64,000 nucleotides of DNA, taken from assembly GCA_949987565.1 (NCBI GenBank), contig OX465118.1, positions 3,686,538 through 3,750,537 on the forward strand, in the 5' to 3' direction. The stretch comes from Luidia sarsii. Taxonomy: Eukaryota; Echinodermata; Asteroidea; Paxillosida; Luidiidae. A model generated the notes under the pieces. That model had not been told where the DNA came from and did no database searches. It saw nothing but the letters and a program-made list of their open reading frames with translations. A program made the position numbers and the translations under genes. Shown one piece after another: positions 11,463-23,523 of the stretch. Position 1 is the first letter of the stretch; the number at the start of each line of letters is the position of its first letter.

Positions 11463-11945
11463 CCACTTCGCGCCAGGGGGGGGGGGGGTTTCAGCGCCAA
11501 TGACCGCCATACGGGGGTTGTTAAACAATGCATCATTTTCAAATCTCGCTAAAACAATCGGAACAATATATTTCTGTGAAATAAATCGATAAGGGTATAC
11601 TATGGGTACAAGAGAGTAAAACCTGGCACAATTCGGACGTCGTTGTGGCTTTTGTCAAGAGATTATCCCTTTGTGCATCGTCAATGGAGCGTAACAGACT
11701 GTGTGCGTGTGCATGTACGGTACTGAAGATCCCTGACGGCAGACTCCAGCCTCCACTCCAAGCAGTCAAATCTTCGAGTTGGTCGGCCCAAACCAAGCGT
11801 ACAGATTGTGGTGAAAAATGTTGGTGGAATTTCACTGCCTGACCAACGACCGTTGGCCAGTGTGGCATGCCAACACAATGTCCCCCGCATGCTTTCAATG
11901 GCAGCGCGATATCCCCCGATCATCCATAGTTAAGGTCCCACAATT
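11463..11945. mobile_element. Second copy of the TTAA-type non-autonomous element, right end lost
   Basis: It starts CCACTTCGCGCC after TTAA (11459-11462), then follows 3329-3850 closely, with shared blocks such as TGACCGCCATACGGGGGTT, AACAATGCATCATTTTC, ATTCGGACGTCGTTGTGGC and GTCCCACAATTGCACAATTA (to about 11960). The inverted right end found in the first copy is absent: the match stops where the minus-strand gag-like gene ends. A run of ten or more G at 11476-11489 is unstable in sequence. Confidence 0.55.
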
Positions 11946-11968
11946 GCACAATTATTGGGGTATTGGTG

Positions 11969-14900
11969 TCATTCAAGACATCCAGCCTTATTGGTGTTGG
12001 AGGAATGAAAGGCCAGAGGTTGCCCTGATGCCCCAATTTTCCCAACAGTTGGTTTATTTCCAAACATTTGCCCTGTCTTTGCACTGGCTACTGCAGGACG
12101 ATGAAAGGTCCTATTACCAATGGGTGCGGCCCCTGGCTGAGCAGAACTGCCAGAAGTGTTATGACAAACATGAATGCGTGTGTCAATACTGTTGAATGCA
12201 AACTGTTGAATGCTGGTGAGCCTGACGGACTAAAACTACTGCCATTACTTGTTGGGTGGTAGTTGCCTGCTACTAACACCGCTGCTGCGGCAACAGTGAG
12301 CTGTAGCTTTGAATCAACAATGCCCCATGACCGAGTGGGAATGGTTTCCTGTTGCAAACAAAATTGCTCATCATAAGCCTTCCAACCCCAGCCAGAGATT
12401 TGGAGGGCTGCTGTTTGGATAGTTTCTGCATATTTAAGCAGCTCAGCCCAACAAGATGGGTGTTTCATGAGGAAGACGGACATATAAGTATGAAAGGCCG
12501 ATTGCCATTTGTCCAAGGAATCAATTTTCTTGGTTGGCTTTGCAGCCTCTTTCACTACCAACTTGTCCCCGATCAAAGTGAAGGCAACTTCTGGCTTAGT
12601 TTTCCTGTGGCTATTGTGGTGGCTGCATTATCCTGATATAGCAATGATAAGTCAATATACCTTCCCTTAAACAAAACAAAATCTTCTCCTTGAGTGAAAT
12701 AGGGAGAAGGGACCCTAATGGAGTACTCATACTAGGCATACAAAAATATGGGATTTGGGGAAAACAATTGGGGAAGTTGGCCCATGGAATCATCAGAGAA
12801 CCCAACTAATGCCCTTGTACCTGGCCCAGCCACTGTTTCCACACAAATGATTGGTGCATCTGAGCTCCTCCCTGGGTTGTCAGCCTCACTAGTATGCTGC
12901 CAAACAGTGGTCATAGTAGGACTCATGGGAAGAGCCTCCACTTCCCTAGCTGCTGCGCTGGGTAGCTGAGGAGGCGTAGCCACTGAAGATGGAGCCATTT
13001 ATGGTGTGGGCATCGCAGCTACTGTGCTGGATGGCTGAGGAGGTGCAGCCACTGAAGATCGAGCCATTTGCGGTGTGGGCATCGCAGCTGCTGTGCTGGG
13101 TGGCTGAGGAGATGCAGTCACTGAAGATGGTTTTAATGGCGGTGTGGGCATCGCAGCTGCTGCGCTGGGTGGCTGAGGAGATGCAGCCGCTGAAGATGGT
13201 GCCAATGGCAGTGTGGGCATCGCAGATGCTGTGCTGGGTAGCTGAGGAGGCATAGCCACTGGAGATGGTGCCATTTGCAGTGTGAGCATCGCAGCTGCTG
13301 TGCTGGGTAGCTCAGGAGGCGCAGTCACTGAAGATGGTTTTAATGGCGGTGTGGGCATCGCAGCTGCTGCGCTGGGTGGCTGAGGAGATGCAGCCGCTGA
13401 AGATGGTGCCAATGGCAGTGTGGGCATCACAGATGCTGTGCTGGGTAGCTGAGGAGGCGCAGTCACTGAAGATGGTGCCATTTGCGGTGTGGGCATCGCA
13501 GCTGCTGCGCTGGGTTGATGAGGAGGCGTAGCCACTGAAGATGGAGCCATTTGTGGTGTGGGCATCGCAGATGCTGTGCTGGATGGCTGAGGAGGTGCAG
13601 CCACTGAAGTTCGAGCCATTTGCGGTGTGGGCATCGCAGCTGCTGCGCTGGGTTGATGAGGAGCCGTAGCCACTGAAGATCGAGCCATTTGCGGTGTGGG
13701 CATCGCAGCTGCTGTCCTGGGTAGCTCAGGAGGCGCAGCCACTGAAGATGGTGCCATTTGCTGTGTGGGCATCGCAGCTGCTGCGCTTGGTGGCTGAGAA
13801 GATGCAGCCGCTGAAGATGGTGCCAATGGCAGTATGGGCATCGCAGATGCTGTGCTGGGTGGCTGAGGAGATGCAGCCACTGGAGATGGTGCCATTGGCA
13901 GTGTGGGCATCGCAGCTACTGCGCTGGGTGGCTGAGGAGATGCAGCCGCTGAAGATGGTGCCATTGGCATTGTGGGCACCGCAGCTACTGCGCTGGGTGG
14001 CTGAGGAGGCTTAGCCACTGAAGATGGTGCCATTTGCTGTGTGGGCATCGCAGCTGCTGCGCTTGGTGGCTGAGGAGATGCAGCCGCTGAAGATGGTGGC
14101 AATGGCAGTGTGGGCATCGCAGATGCTGTGCTGGGTGGCTGAGGAGATGCAGCCACTGGAGATGGTGCCATTGGCAGTGTGGGCATCGCAGCTACTGTGC
14201 TGGGTCGCTGAGGAGGTGCAGCCACTGAAGATGGAGCCATTTGCAGTGTGGGCATCGCAGCTACTGTGCTGGGTGGCTGAGGAGATGCAGCCATTGAAGA
14301 TGGTGCCATTGGCAGTGTGGGCATCGCAGCTGCTGTGCTGGGTGGCTGAGGAGGTGCAGCCATTGAAGATGGTGCCATTTGTGGTGTGGGCATCGCAGCC
14401 ACTATGCTGGGTGGCTGAGGAGATGCAGCCACTGAAGATCGAGCCATTTGCGGTGTGGGCATCGCAGCTACTGTGCTGGATGGCTGAGGTGGTGCAGCCA
14501 CTAAAGATCGAGCCATTTGCGGTGTGGGCATCGCAGCTGCTGTGCTGGGTGGCTGAGGAGATGCAGTCACTGAAGATGGTTTTAATGGCGGTGTGGGCAT
14601 CGCAGCTGCTGCGCTGGGTGGCTGAGGAGATGCAGCCGCTGAAGATGGTGCCAATGGCAGTGTGGGCATCGCAGATGCTGTGCTGGGTAGCTGAGGAGGC
14701 GCAGTCACTGAAGATGGTGCCATTTGCGGTGTGGGCATCGCAGCTGCTGCGCTGGGTGGCTGAGGAGGCGTAGCCACTGAAGATGGTGCCATTTGCGATG
14801 AGGGCATCGCAGCTGCTGCGCTGGGTGGCTGAGGAGGCGTAGCCACTGAAGATGGTGCCATTTGCTGTGTGGGCATCGCAGCTACTGCGCTTGGTGGCTG

Positions 14901-17114
14901 AGGAGATGTAGCCACTGGAGATGGAGCCATTGGCAGTGTGGGCATCGAAGCTACTGTGCTGGGTGGCTGAGGAGGCTTAGCCACTGAAGATGGTGCCATT
15001 TGCAGTGTGGGCATCGCAGGTACTGTGCTGGGTGGCTGAGGAGATGCAGCCATTGAAGATGGTGCCATTGGCAGTGTGGGCATCGCAGCTGCTGTGCTGG
15101 GTGGCTGAGGAGATGCAGCCATTGAAGATGGTGCCATTGGCAGTGTGGGCATCGCAGCTGCTGTGCTGGGTGGCTGAGGAGGTGCAGCCACTGAAGATGG
15201 TGCCATTTGCTGTGTGGGCATCGCAGCTGCTGTGCTGGGTGGCTGAGGAGATGCAGCCATTGAAGATGGAGCCATTTGCAGTGTGGGCATCGCAGCTACT
15301 GTGCTGGGTGGCTGAGGAGATGCAGTCACTGAAGATGGAGCCATTTTCAGTATGGGCATCGCAGCTGCTGTGCTGGGTGGCTGAGGAGATGCAGCCACTG
15401 GAGATGGTGCCATTTGCAGTGTGGGCATCGCAGCTGCTGTGCTGGGTGGCTGAGGAGGTGCAGCCACTGAAGATGGTGCCATTTGCAGTGTGGGCATCGC
15501 AGCTACTGCGCTGGGTGGCTGAGGAGATGCAGCCATTGAAGATGGTGCCATTGGCAGTGTGGGCATCGCAGCTGCTGTGCTGGGTGGCTGAGGAGGTGCA
15601 GCCACTGAAGATGGTGCCATTTGCTGTGTGGGCATCGCAGCTACTGCGCTGGGTGGCTGAGGAGATGCAGCCACTGAAGATGGTGCCATTTGCAGTGTGG
15701 GCATCGCAGCTACTGTGCTGGGTGGCTGAGGAGATGCAGCCATTGAAGATGGTGCCATTGGCAGTGTGGGCATCGCAGCTACTGTGCTGGGTGGCTGAGG
15801 AGGTGCAGCCATTGAAGATGGTGCCATTTGCTGTGTGGGCATCGCAGCTACTGCGCTGGGTGGCTGAGGAGATGCAGCCACTGGAGATGTTGCCATTTGC
15901 AGTGTGGGCATCACAGCTACTGTGCTGGGTGGCTGAGGAGATGCAGCCACTGGAGATGGTGCCATTTGCAGTGTGGGCATCACAGCTACTGTGCTGGGTG
16001 GCTGAGGAGATGCAGCCACTGGAGATGGTGCCATTGGCAGTGTGGGCATCACAGCTACTGTGCTGGGTGGCTGAGGAGATGCAGCCACTGGAGATGGTGC
16101 CATTGGCAGTGTGGGCATCACAGCTACTGTGCTGGGTGGCTGAGGAGATGCAGTCACTGAAGATGGAGCCATTTGTAGTGTGGGCATCGCAGCTACTGTG
16201 CTGGGTGGCTGAGGAGATGCAGTCACTGAAGATGGAGCCATTTGCAGTATGGGCATCGCAGCTACTGTGCTGGGTGGCTGAGGAGATGCAGCCACTGAAG
16301 ATGGTGCCATTTGCAGTGTGGGCATCACAGCTACTGTGCTGGGTGGCTGAGGAGATGCAGCCACTGGAGATGGTGCCATTGGCAGTGTGGGCATCGCAGC
16401 TACTGTGCTGGGTGGCTGAGGAGGCGTAGCCACTGAAGATGGAGCCATTTATGGTGTGGGCATCACAGCTACTGCGCTGGGTGGCTGAGGAGATGCAGCC
16501 ACTGGAGATGGTGCCATTGGCAGTGTGGGCATCGCAGCTACTGTGCTGGGTGGCTGAGGAGGCGTAGCCACTGAAGATGGAGCCATTTATGGTGTGGGCA
16601 TCGCAGCTACTGTGCTGGGTGGCTGAGGAGATGCAGCCACTGAAGATCGAGCCATTTGCGGTGTGGGCATCACAGCTACTGTGCTGGGTGGCTGAGGAGG
16701 TGCAGCCACTGAAGATCGAGCCATTTGCTGTGTGGGCATCGCAGCTACTGTGCTGGGTGGCTGAGGAGATGCAGCCACTGGAGATGGTGCCATTGGCAGT
16801 GTGGGCATCACAGCTACTGTGCTGGGTGGCTGAGGAGGTGCAGCCACTGAAGATGGTGCCATTGGCAGTGTGGGCATCACAGCTACTGTGCTGGGTGGCT
16901 GAGGAGGTGCAGCCACTGAAGATCGAGCCATTTGCAGTGTGGGCATCACAGATTGAGCCCCGGACATGTTAGCTTCTGCAGGCGTGGCGCTGGCAATGGC
17001 TTGTGCCATGGCTTGTGATGACCGCCGTAGAGGTTGCTGGTGAACTTGTGCAGCCTTTGTTGCCCTCGGCGGATTAATCCTAGCCTTCTCACTTGCTCTC
17101 TGCCAGCGAGGCAT
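11969..17114 (-). pseudogene. Retroelement gag-like gene with a giant 23-residue repeat domain
   Basis: Read leftward from the ATG at 17112-17114, the frame has a basic head (MPRWQRASEKARINPP), then about 57 copies of a 23-residue Pro/Ala/Ser/Met unit (core MAPSSVAASPQPPSTVAAMP). A non-repetitive spacer follows, then a conserved gag-like block (about 12576-12090) with IDSLDKWQSAFHTYMSV, LLKYAETIQTAA and WGWKAYDEQF. Similar blocks occur in gag-type proteins of tyrosine-recombinase retrotransposons, usually followed by a Cys/His finger; here the final part (down to the TGA at 11969-11971) keeps only traces of such a finger (an H-C pair and GAAP). In-frame stops interrupt the repeat domain at about 16587 and 16449 and the spacer near 12730, and there is a frameshift near 12570. 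A retroelement origin is inferred; no reverse transcriptase lies beside it. Confidence 0.5.
12985..16960. repeat. 69-bp minisatellite, about 57 copies
   Basis: The unit is roughly CCACTGAAGATGGTGCCATT + TGCAGTGTGGGCATCGCAGC + TACTGTGCTGGGTGGCTGAG + GAGATGCAG on the + strand. The 69-bp length is a multiple of three, so both strands keep long open frames: a 1149-codon minus frame at 12999-16448 and a 479-codon plus frame at 14990-16429. The minus frame is the likely coding one, because it joins a unique head and a gag-like tail. Units fall into subtypes (GATGGTGCC versus GATCGAGCC; GCAGTG versus GCGGTG or GCTGTG), suggesting repeated block duplications. Confidence 0.9.
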
Positions 17115-17171
17115 CGTACGTGCTACTGCTACAGCCAGTAGTTGTGATATGTAGTATATATAGCTCATCAA

Positions 17172-18744
17172 ATAGGATTTCCCTCCCCCGGCTATATGTT
17201 GAATATGACACTTGGTGACAGTTCCAGGGAAAACAGCTTCAAAGGATCCACACTGGGACTACCAGGATTTTCAGATGGATAGTATTCCAACACTTTTCCA
17301 GCAAGCAAACAAATTGAACCAACTTGTATAAAAAAGCTGTGATCCACTCTTTCCCTCCTAAACTAGCATTGCCTGGCAGAAAGTATCTGACCCCCTACCT
17401 GATTGGCTGAAACAATGGGCTGTGATTGGTCAGAAGACTGGACAGTGATTTGCCGCAAGCTATCTCACCAGCAAATCTGATTGTCCCACTTTTATGAATA
17501 ATTAGTGCCAGAATCATCCTCAGAATCCACCTTTTGTGAAACCTCAAATTTTCAAAATGTTATAACTGCAAGTAAAGGGGGGCAAATAAGTGCAGAGTGG
17601 TGCAGATTTGTGGGTGCCTGTGGCAGCTTCCTGGGACCATGAATAAAACTACACAAGTCAGCACAGATTTTACAGCATTCTTCTTTAAACCATGAAAAGC
17701 TGCAAACATGCGTATGATCAAATATTATTTTCTGATGAGCAGAGTGCAACAATGTATCACATTTGCCTGTAAGTAGGACAGCTATCTAGGGCAGTACACA
17801 TAGTAGTGTGTGCCTATGCCTAATGCAGTAATCTACAGTATAGTACTGTGTGCCTATACATGTACCTATCATGCAGTAATCTTCTTCAAACCATACAGAG
17901 CAACAGATCTGTGTTTCACCTAGTATAAATGTTTCTGTCAAAATGTTTACATTTTGTGAGAGAACATTGTATCTATGAAAACGTGAAGTACTAATAAACT
18001 TTAAATACTTCCCTATTTCTTACTGAAAGAAAAGGAAAAAGAATGTGTTGCTGCTGATGTGTGCAAGGCTAGAATGCCCGTTCTATACGCCGCACCCTTC
18101 GCTGGCATTTTACTAATGCCTTACATATTCAAATCTCCCGCCTCCGTATTAGCCTGGCAAGAATAGGTGTTCCCACTTCTTGCCGTATAAACATTTACCT
18201 GCTATACTACGGAAGGCAGGCAAATACATTTAAGATCTAGGCCGTGAAAACTCACAAACCTGCCAATATTCCTGGTCTTTTTGTACCTCTGATATGGTCC
18301 GTGACCTTCTATTGCTTTTCAGTAAATTTGGCTGAGATTTTTAAATATGATTAGACGGCAAAAAGTGAGAAACTGATTGTTTCGTTACATGATGCTTTGC
18401 ACGTGCGGGCAGCGTGGCAAGTAATACACAGCCACATTGAGACTTGTTCTCCGACTCATATCCTTCAAACATCAAACGGGTATAGGCATGGAACCAGGCT
18501 ATTCCACCTTGCAATGATGGTGATGTCATCACTATTGACGAATGATAGGCTTGTTCTGATCACGTGCTAGTAACCCCTCATTGTTTACATCTTGAGTGAC
18601 AGAATGCTGATTTTTTTTTCCATTTCAGTGGCTTTTTTCATTGGTCAATCGTAGAATGCTCCGCCTTTCACATACATATTTGGAAAGAGTGTGCCTTCCG
18701 CTTTCTGTTGGTGCCAACATTGTCAGGGGTCGTGTCAGAATACC
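17172..18744. other. Presumed intronic DNA, no gene recognised
   Basis: AT-rich sequence between the gag-like gene and the next repeat-derived block. CAGTAATCTACAGTA-type words recur near 17826 and 17875. No exon of the phosphodiesterase and no other protein similarity was seen. Confidence 0.4.
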
Positions 18745-21595
18745 GGAAAAGTACATGTACACATATGCTTAAAAGTAAGTATCCCTCGTACTCCCTATCC
18801 CTCGTAAGTACTCGAGCAAACTCGTTTGCGAGGGCTATCCAAGCATATCCACTGACCTCACTCGCATTCTTGAGAGGGCGCCCGTTTGCGAATCTGCTGG
18901 GCAGCCCACTGTGTGAGCGCCCGCTCCTCAGTGGGACCGGCGACCGCAAAGGCTTATAAAGAACACCGGCAAGGAGTGCGTGCGTGGACGTCCCCAGTCC
19001 AGGTCTTTTGTTAAGGTTTTAGCTTGCACTATAGGGCTGTAAATTGCTTTCCTGGGAGACTTTTTAAGTAGCAATTTTTTGTAGTTTCATGTAGGTCTCG
19101 GTCGATATAAAACATGTTTCCCTATTTCTTTTTAGCCGGCTTCCATGTGTACGTGAAATAGCTGGATTTGCATCGCAAAATTTGATTCACTTTTTCATGG
19201 AAAGCAAGACAAATTTGAAAATGAAAACCATTTTAAATTTTCTGCAAATAACTCTGGCGTCGAATGAATATTACTTTGGTGAGGATTTCTATTTTGCAAG
19301 AAGTGCTTGCGTGGAGGTCCCCAGTCCAGGTCTTTTGTTAAGGTTTTAGTTTGCACTAAAGGCTGCAACCCATACATCGACCGTGCATGGATCACTTGTG
19401 GTAACTCAGTTCTTGCACTTATTTTTGGTTATTTTCCGTGTGCTAGTAAAATGTGGTTCAGCCCTGACGTGCGGTGCTCGGAATTATTTTCCGTGACCCG
19501 TTGAAAAGTTGCTGATAAAATGAACGATATACTTTCCTTTTATTTAAATACACTCAATCCTCCCTTTGAGACCGCATTCATGTCCTATTATATCTTCCAA
19601 GGCTATGCGCTGAAGTATCAGTTGTTGGTTATCTGCTTTTTCCTGAACTAAATCGTAAACCCAGCAAGACGGCTTTCATCGAAGAAAAAAGGCCCGCTAC
19701 TGCACCGAAGCGTTCCCTGCTCCAGACCTGCCAATCGTGTCGTATAGTGCGAGGCATTTAGCTGCGTGGTCTTGGGAGTAATTATATATTTCTTTCTTTG
19801 GGGATGGAGGAGGACTTATTTCCATGCTGGTTGTTGGCCTTATGCCATTATGGGTATTTTTTAAGAATGGAGGAGGGGGCTATGCTGAATGTCTTACTTA
19901 TGAGGGCTTTTTTAAACGACATGTGTAGATAATTCCCAAGGAATACATGCCTGGCGTTGAATGTTTTTGGTAAGGTACATTTAATTTTTTCGGATTAATT
20001 TCGTGAGGATTTTTATTTTTTATTTTTTTAGGGTGTCTGGAAGTAGGAATGTGCCTACACAACAGGGAATTTGTTTTCTCTGTGAATATATACATTATTA
20101 AGTCTTTTGATTTCCAAATATAAAGGCCAACTTTTAAAAAATATCAGGATATTACTTGATTTCTAATGCATGTGAAATTATTTAGGACTATGACTTAAAA
20201 ATATTCTCGGGTTTAATTATTTTCTTTCGGACATCATAATCAGAGGCGTGATGGTCAGGCCGAATGGGCCATGTCCTACACACACTGTATAGGACAACTT
20301 CCTATAGGGGCGGTAATCTGAAATGTGGACGACTCGGCCAACATTTGACCCACTGATTTGGGAGTTCTTGCCTATAGTGCAGGCACCTACATGTAGGCGG
20401 TAGAGAGCACATTGTACAGTAGGTGGGTACCAAGGCTTTCCTGTCGATATTTTGCGGGCGATTATCAACCGCTTGTCATGTCAAAGCGTATCAAAAAACA
20501 ACGCAGTCAGTTCCCTGATAGAGGGTGTATCTGTTAAGCACACAATGGTACTGGGAACTTGACAAAGCTTCGGCGTAAATTTCCCGGATGTCAAAGTCTG
20601 CAGGAGTCAGCTTGGAACACACAATTTTCAAAGAGGTGTACGCACGACTTCCGTTCAAACAATCACATAAATCGAAAGATAAAATGTCACTTTTCAATAT
20701 CAAAACCTAAATAAACAAGAAATACAAGACATATGTCGTAAAATATGCCACTAAAAGGTTCCCTTTGTCGGGGTTTTCGGCCAATTATTTTTTTTTAACC
20801 CTCAAAATGTACGCCATTAACCCCCCCTTCCTACCCTGTATTTTCACAATGGTGCGGTCTTCGCAACACGTGCGGCCGCTTCCGCATAGGGAGCCTTGCA
20901 GAGCTCGACATGGTATTTTTACCGGGCCGTTCGCCCTTGTGACCTTTTTGCTTTTTCTTACTCCGTAACTTGATTGTATTGGATTGAAACTTTCACAAAC
21001 AAGAGATAAGGTATTCAAAAAAAATTATGTAAGGTAATAATACTATGTTGGAGATCGAGTTTTGTAAAAATTGTTTCAGTATAATGTTGAGAAATTCCAC
21101 ATGCGAGCTCGTCCGAACAAATTCAATGTCGCTGAACAACTTACTATAAATAATCGCCATCGACTCATCAGAGGCATTTCATTTAATAATCGTATAAATA
21201 ACGTGCAAAACATCAGTAACAGTAAATTAACGTTCAGAACGATCACATGAACCCAACATAAATAATCAATTCAACAAGTAGGCCTACAATGAAACTACAG
21301 TACCAACGCAAACGTCACATAAACGTGGGGGCAGTGACAGCGTTTGAGTTGGTCTGTAGTTGGTCGTGCATCTGTAGTTGGTCCGCTCAATCTTTGTTCA
21401 CGGCGAGCCCAACTGGATGGTCGCGGGTCAGTGAATACTCGCAAGTGCTCGCAGGCTGTTTTCGAGCGAGCTCGAGCGAGGGCTTACGAGCGCCTGCGAG
21501 TGCTGGCAAGTTTGTTCGAGTGCGCTCGAGCATTTACGAGGCACTCGACAGCGCTCGTTTATGGGTACTTATTTTTAAGCACTACTGTACGTGCG
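18745..21595. mobile_element. Unclassified element with imperfect inverted ends
   Basis: The left part (18745-18960) has CATATGCTTAAAAGTAAGTA followed by sequence rich in CTCGAGCAAACTCGTTTGCG. The right part (21380-21595), read on the other strand, has GTAGTGCTTAAAAATAAGTA followed by CTCGAGCGCACTCGAACAAA-type words, so the two ends look like diverged inverted repeats. The right limit coincides with the start of the duplicated host segment at 21596. The interior has no recognisable protein. A direct repeat of about 60 bp (GTCCCCAGTCCAGGTCTTTT...) occurs at 18987-19035 and 19316-19365. Confidence 0.35.
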
Positions 21596-22095
21596 GAGAA
21601 ATCACTGTTTTTGTGAACCTCACAAGCGGTACAAGTGGCAAATACATAATTTAAGAGGGAGCCCTAACAACACATAATTAATCAGGCGATTTCCAGGACA
21701 TAAAACAAATTATTTGAATTAGAAACCCTTCCTCCTTTTCTCAATTATGCATTGAGGGCTTGTTTAATGAACTCACAGGTCACTGTTCTAAACATGACAA
21801 AACATGATAAACAAACATGCACAAAGTCAATGTTACATTGTATTACTGATACTGCAATTTCATTTGAATGGTGGAATAGGTGTATCAGCGTTGCTCTCTG
21901 GGATCAAGTGCATGTTCCAGAACCATGAGCTAATGTATGCATTACACTTTCACATGATGTCATATTCCCTCGATCATCATATTGATGTCATTTCATCACA
22001 TTGTACTTATGTTTTTAGTGTGCATTTAAAATGGGCTCATTTTGTATAATCTCATGCTTATATTGACCTGGTTTGAAAACTTTCTTTTAATCTAT
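21596..22095 (+). repeat. Host intron segment, duplicate copy 1
   Basis: From GAGAAATCACTGTTTTTGTG to CTTTCTTTTAATCTAT this stretch is almost identical to 28099-28596 (visible difference: GCATTACACTTTC versus GCATTAACTTTC). Copy 2 runs straight into the terminal phosphodiesterase exon. Copy 1 is separated from its own exon copy (27999) by the retroelement at 22096-27985. Confidence 0.9.
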
Positions 22096-22560
22096 TTATG
22101 TGATTTACGGTCTCGCAAAAAACACACCAAAAGACAGATCTTGAGGCCAATTGTTTGTTTTGGGTTAAGGAGTCCACGTTTTTAATAAATTAAATAATTA
22201 AAATAAATAATCTGAAATTTAAACAAATTTCATTTCAATTCAGTTGGTTAGCCAAAATTGTCAAGAGACTTCTGACCGACTGAATGCCTAAGGTTTCAAT
22301 GTTAATTTCCACTGATTACGGTTGCTTTAAACCAAAAATTTATTCCATTCAAAAATAATTAAAACTTTTGAGACAGTTTATTCTTTAGAATAACAGATAT
22401 GATAATGCTGTACTTTTTGAGGGGGCAAATCCGCCATTAGTAGACCGATGATAAAAGACCTCTGCAATGCATCGGTTGGCTCCCCCAAAAAAACAGCAAT
22501 AAAAAACAAGATGGTGGAGCATACTCTGCACCTTATGGTTTATGACTCATCTTAGCTACG

Positions 22561-23470
22561 TTAGAGCCGAATGTACGCCTTAAATGCATCAGAGCGCCAT
22601 CTTCCCAACTCTCTAATTTGAGCGTCTGAGCATCCTTGATTGAAAGCGTTACTCGCTGCCCCTATTCTAAAACTATGACCTTTATACAGTTGGGGATCTA
22701 GACCAATAAACCTGACTGTTGATTGCAGCATTTTTGAAAACTGTTCCCTCTGAATGGGTCTGCCACTTGGCCAGCAAAACAGGAAATCTGAATGAAACGA
22801 TCTCCTGAGGGTTAGAAATTGCGCCAGTGCTTCCATTGGGCAGTAAGACTCGTTTGTTTTAATGCACTTCTGTCTACCATCGGAGTGTTTAAATTGTCAT
22901 GTTTTGCCCTTCAGGGCTGAAATGGACATCACCCTTTTTCAACACACTACTATAGTGTTTCCATTTGAAACTGACATCTCTCTCCGATGCGTAGAAAAGC
23001 CGCAAAAGCGAGCAAAAACATACTCTTATACATCACTTTTTGAGTCCCTGACGCTGAGCAATGGTCTAAAGCATCAACTAACTTATGAAGGATACACTGA
23101 GTAATAGGTAGTCGCACATCAAGTTTATGCTTACTCTTTCGTGCACCTTGGATTGCCTTTTGTACTACCAACCCACGACCTGGTTCAGGCACATTATACA
23201 GCTTATGAATAAAGTTGATTGCCGCTACAAATGTGCAAATAGAACTGGCTGATTAATTCGCCTCAAACAAATAGGTTACAAAAAGGGCTACAACGATTGG
23301 GGACAAAGGCAAAGTTGCATTAAAACCGTATTTGTTGAGAAACTGAAGCAAAACGCATTGTGCTCTTTGATACGTTCTCCAAGTTGAAACCGCCATCGAT
23401 TTTGAGATCAGGTTTAGCAGCCCTGGAACCAGTTTTGTGGCCGTATTTCTGCTGGTAGTGTGGATGGATA
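22561..23470 (-). pseudogene. Tyrosine recombinase of the YR retrotransposon
   Basis: This is the site-specific recombinase that would integrate the circular DNA copy. The N-terminal core-binding part is seen near 23400-23230 (STWRTYQRAQC, LPLSPIVVALFVTYLFEA). The first catalytic Arg lies in FLLAFAAFLRIGE (about 23000), and the C-terminal part has GHSFRIGAAS (the H-x-x-R pair), ELGRW and the catalytic Tyr in FKAYIRL just before the stop at 22561. All expected catalytic residues can therefore be found, but in at least two frames, with a break between 22836 and 22950. It directly follows the reverse transcriptase, without room for the usual RNase H. Confidence 0.75.
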
Positions 23471-23523
23471 CTCCCTCGCATATGGAGCGGCTAGTTTGAA
23501 AGCTTCCACCTTGCAGGTGAAAT

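Noticed and set aside
14990..16429. 479-codon plus-strand frame over the 69-bp array
   Set aside because: It consists only of repeat units, has no unique head or tail and is explained by the unit length being divisible by three; the minus strand joins to non-repeat coding-like sequence.
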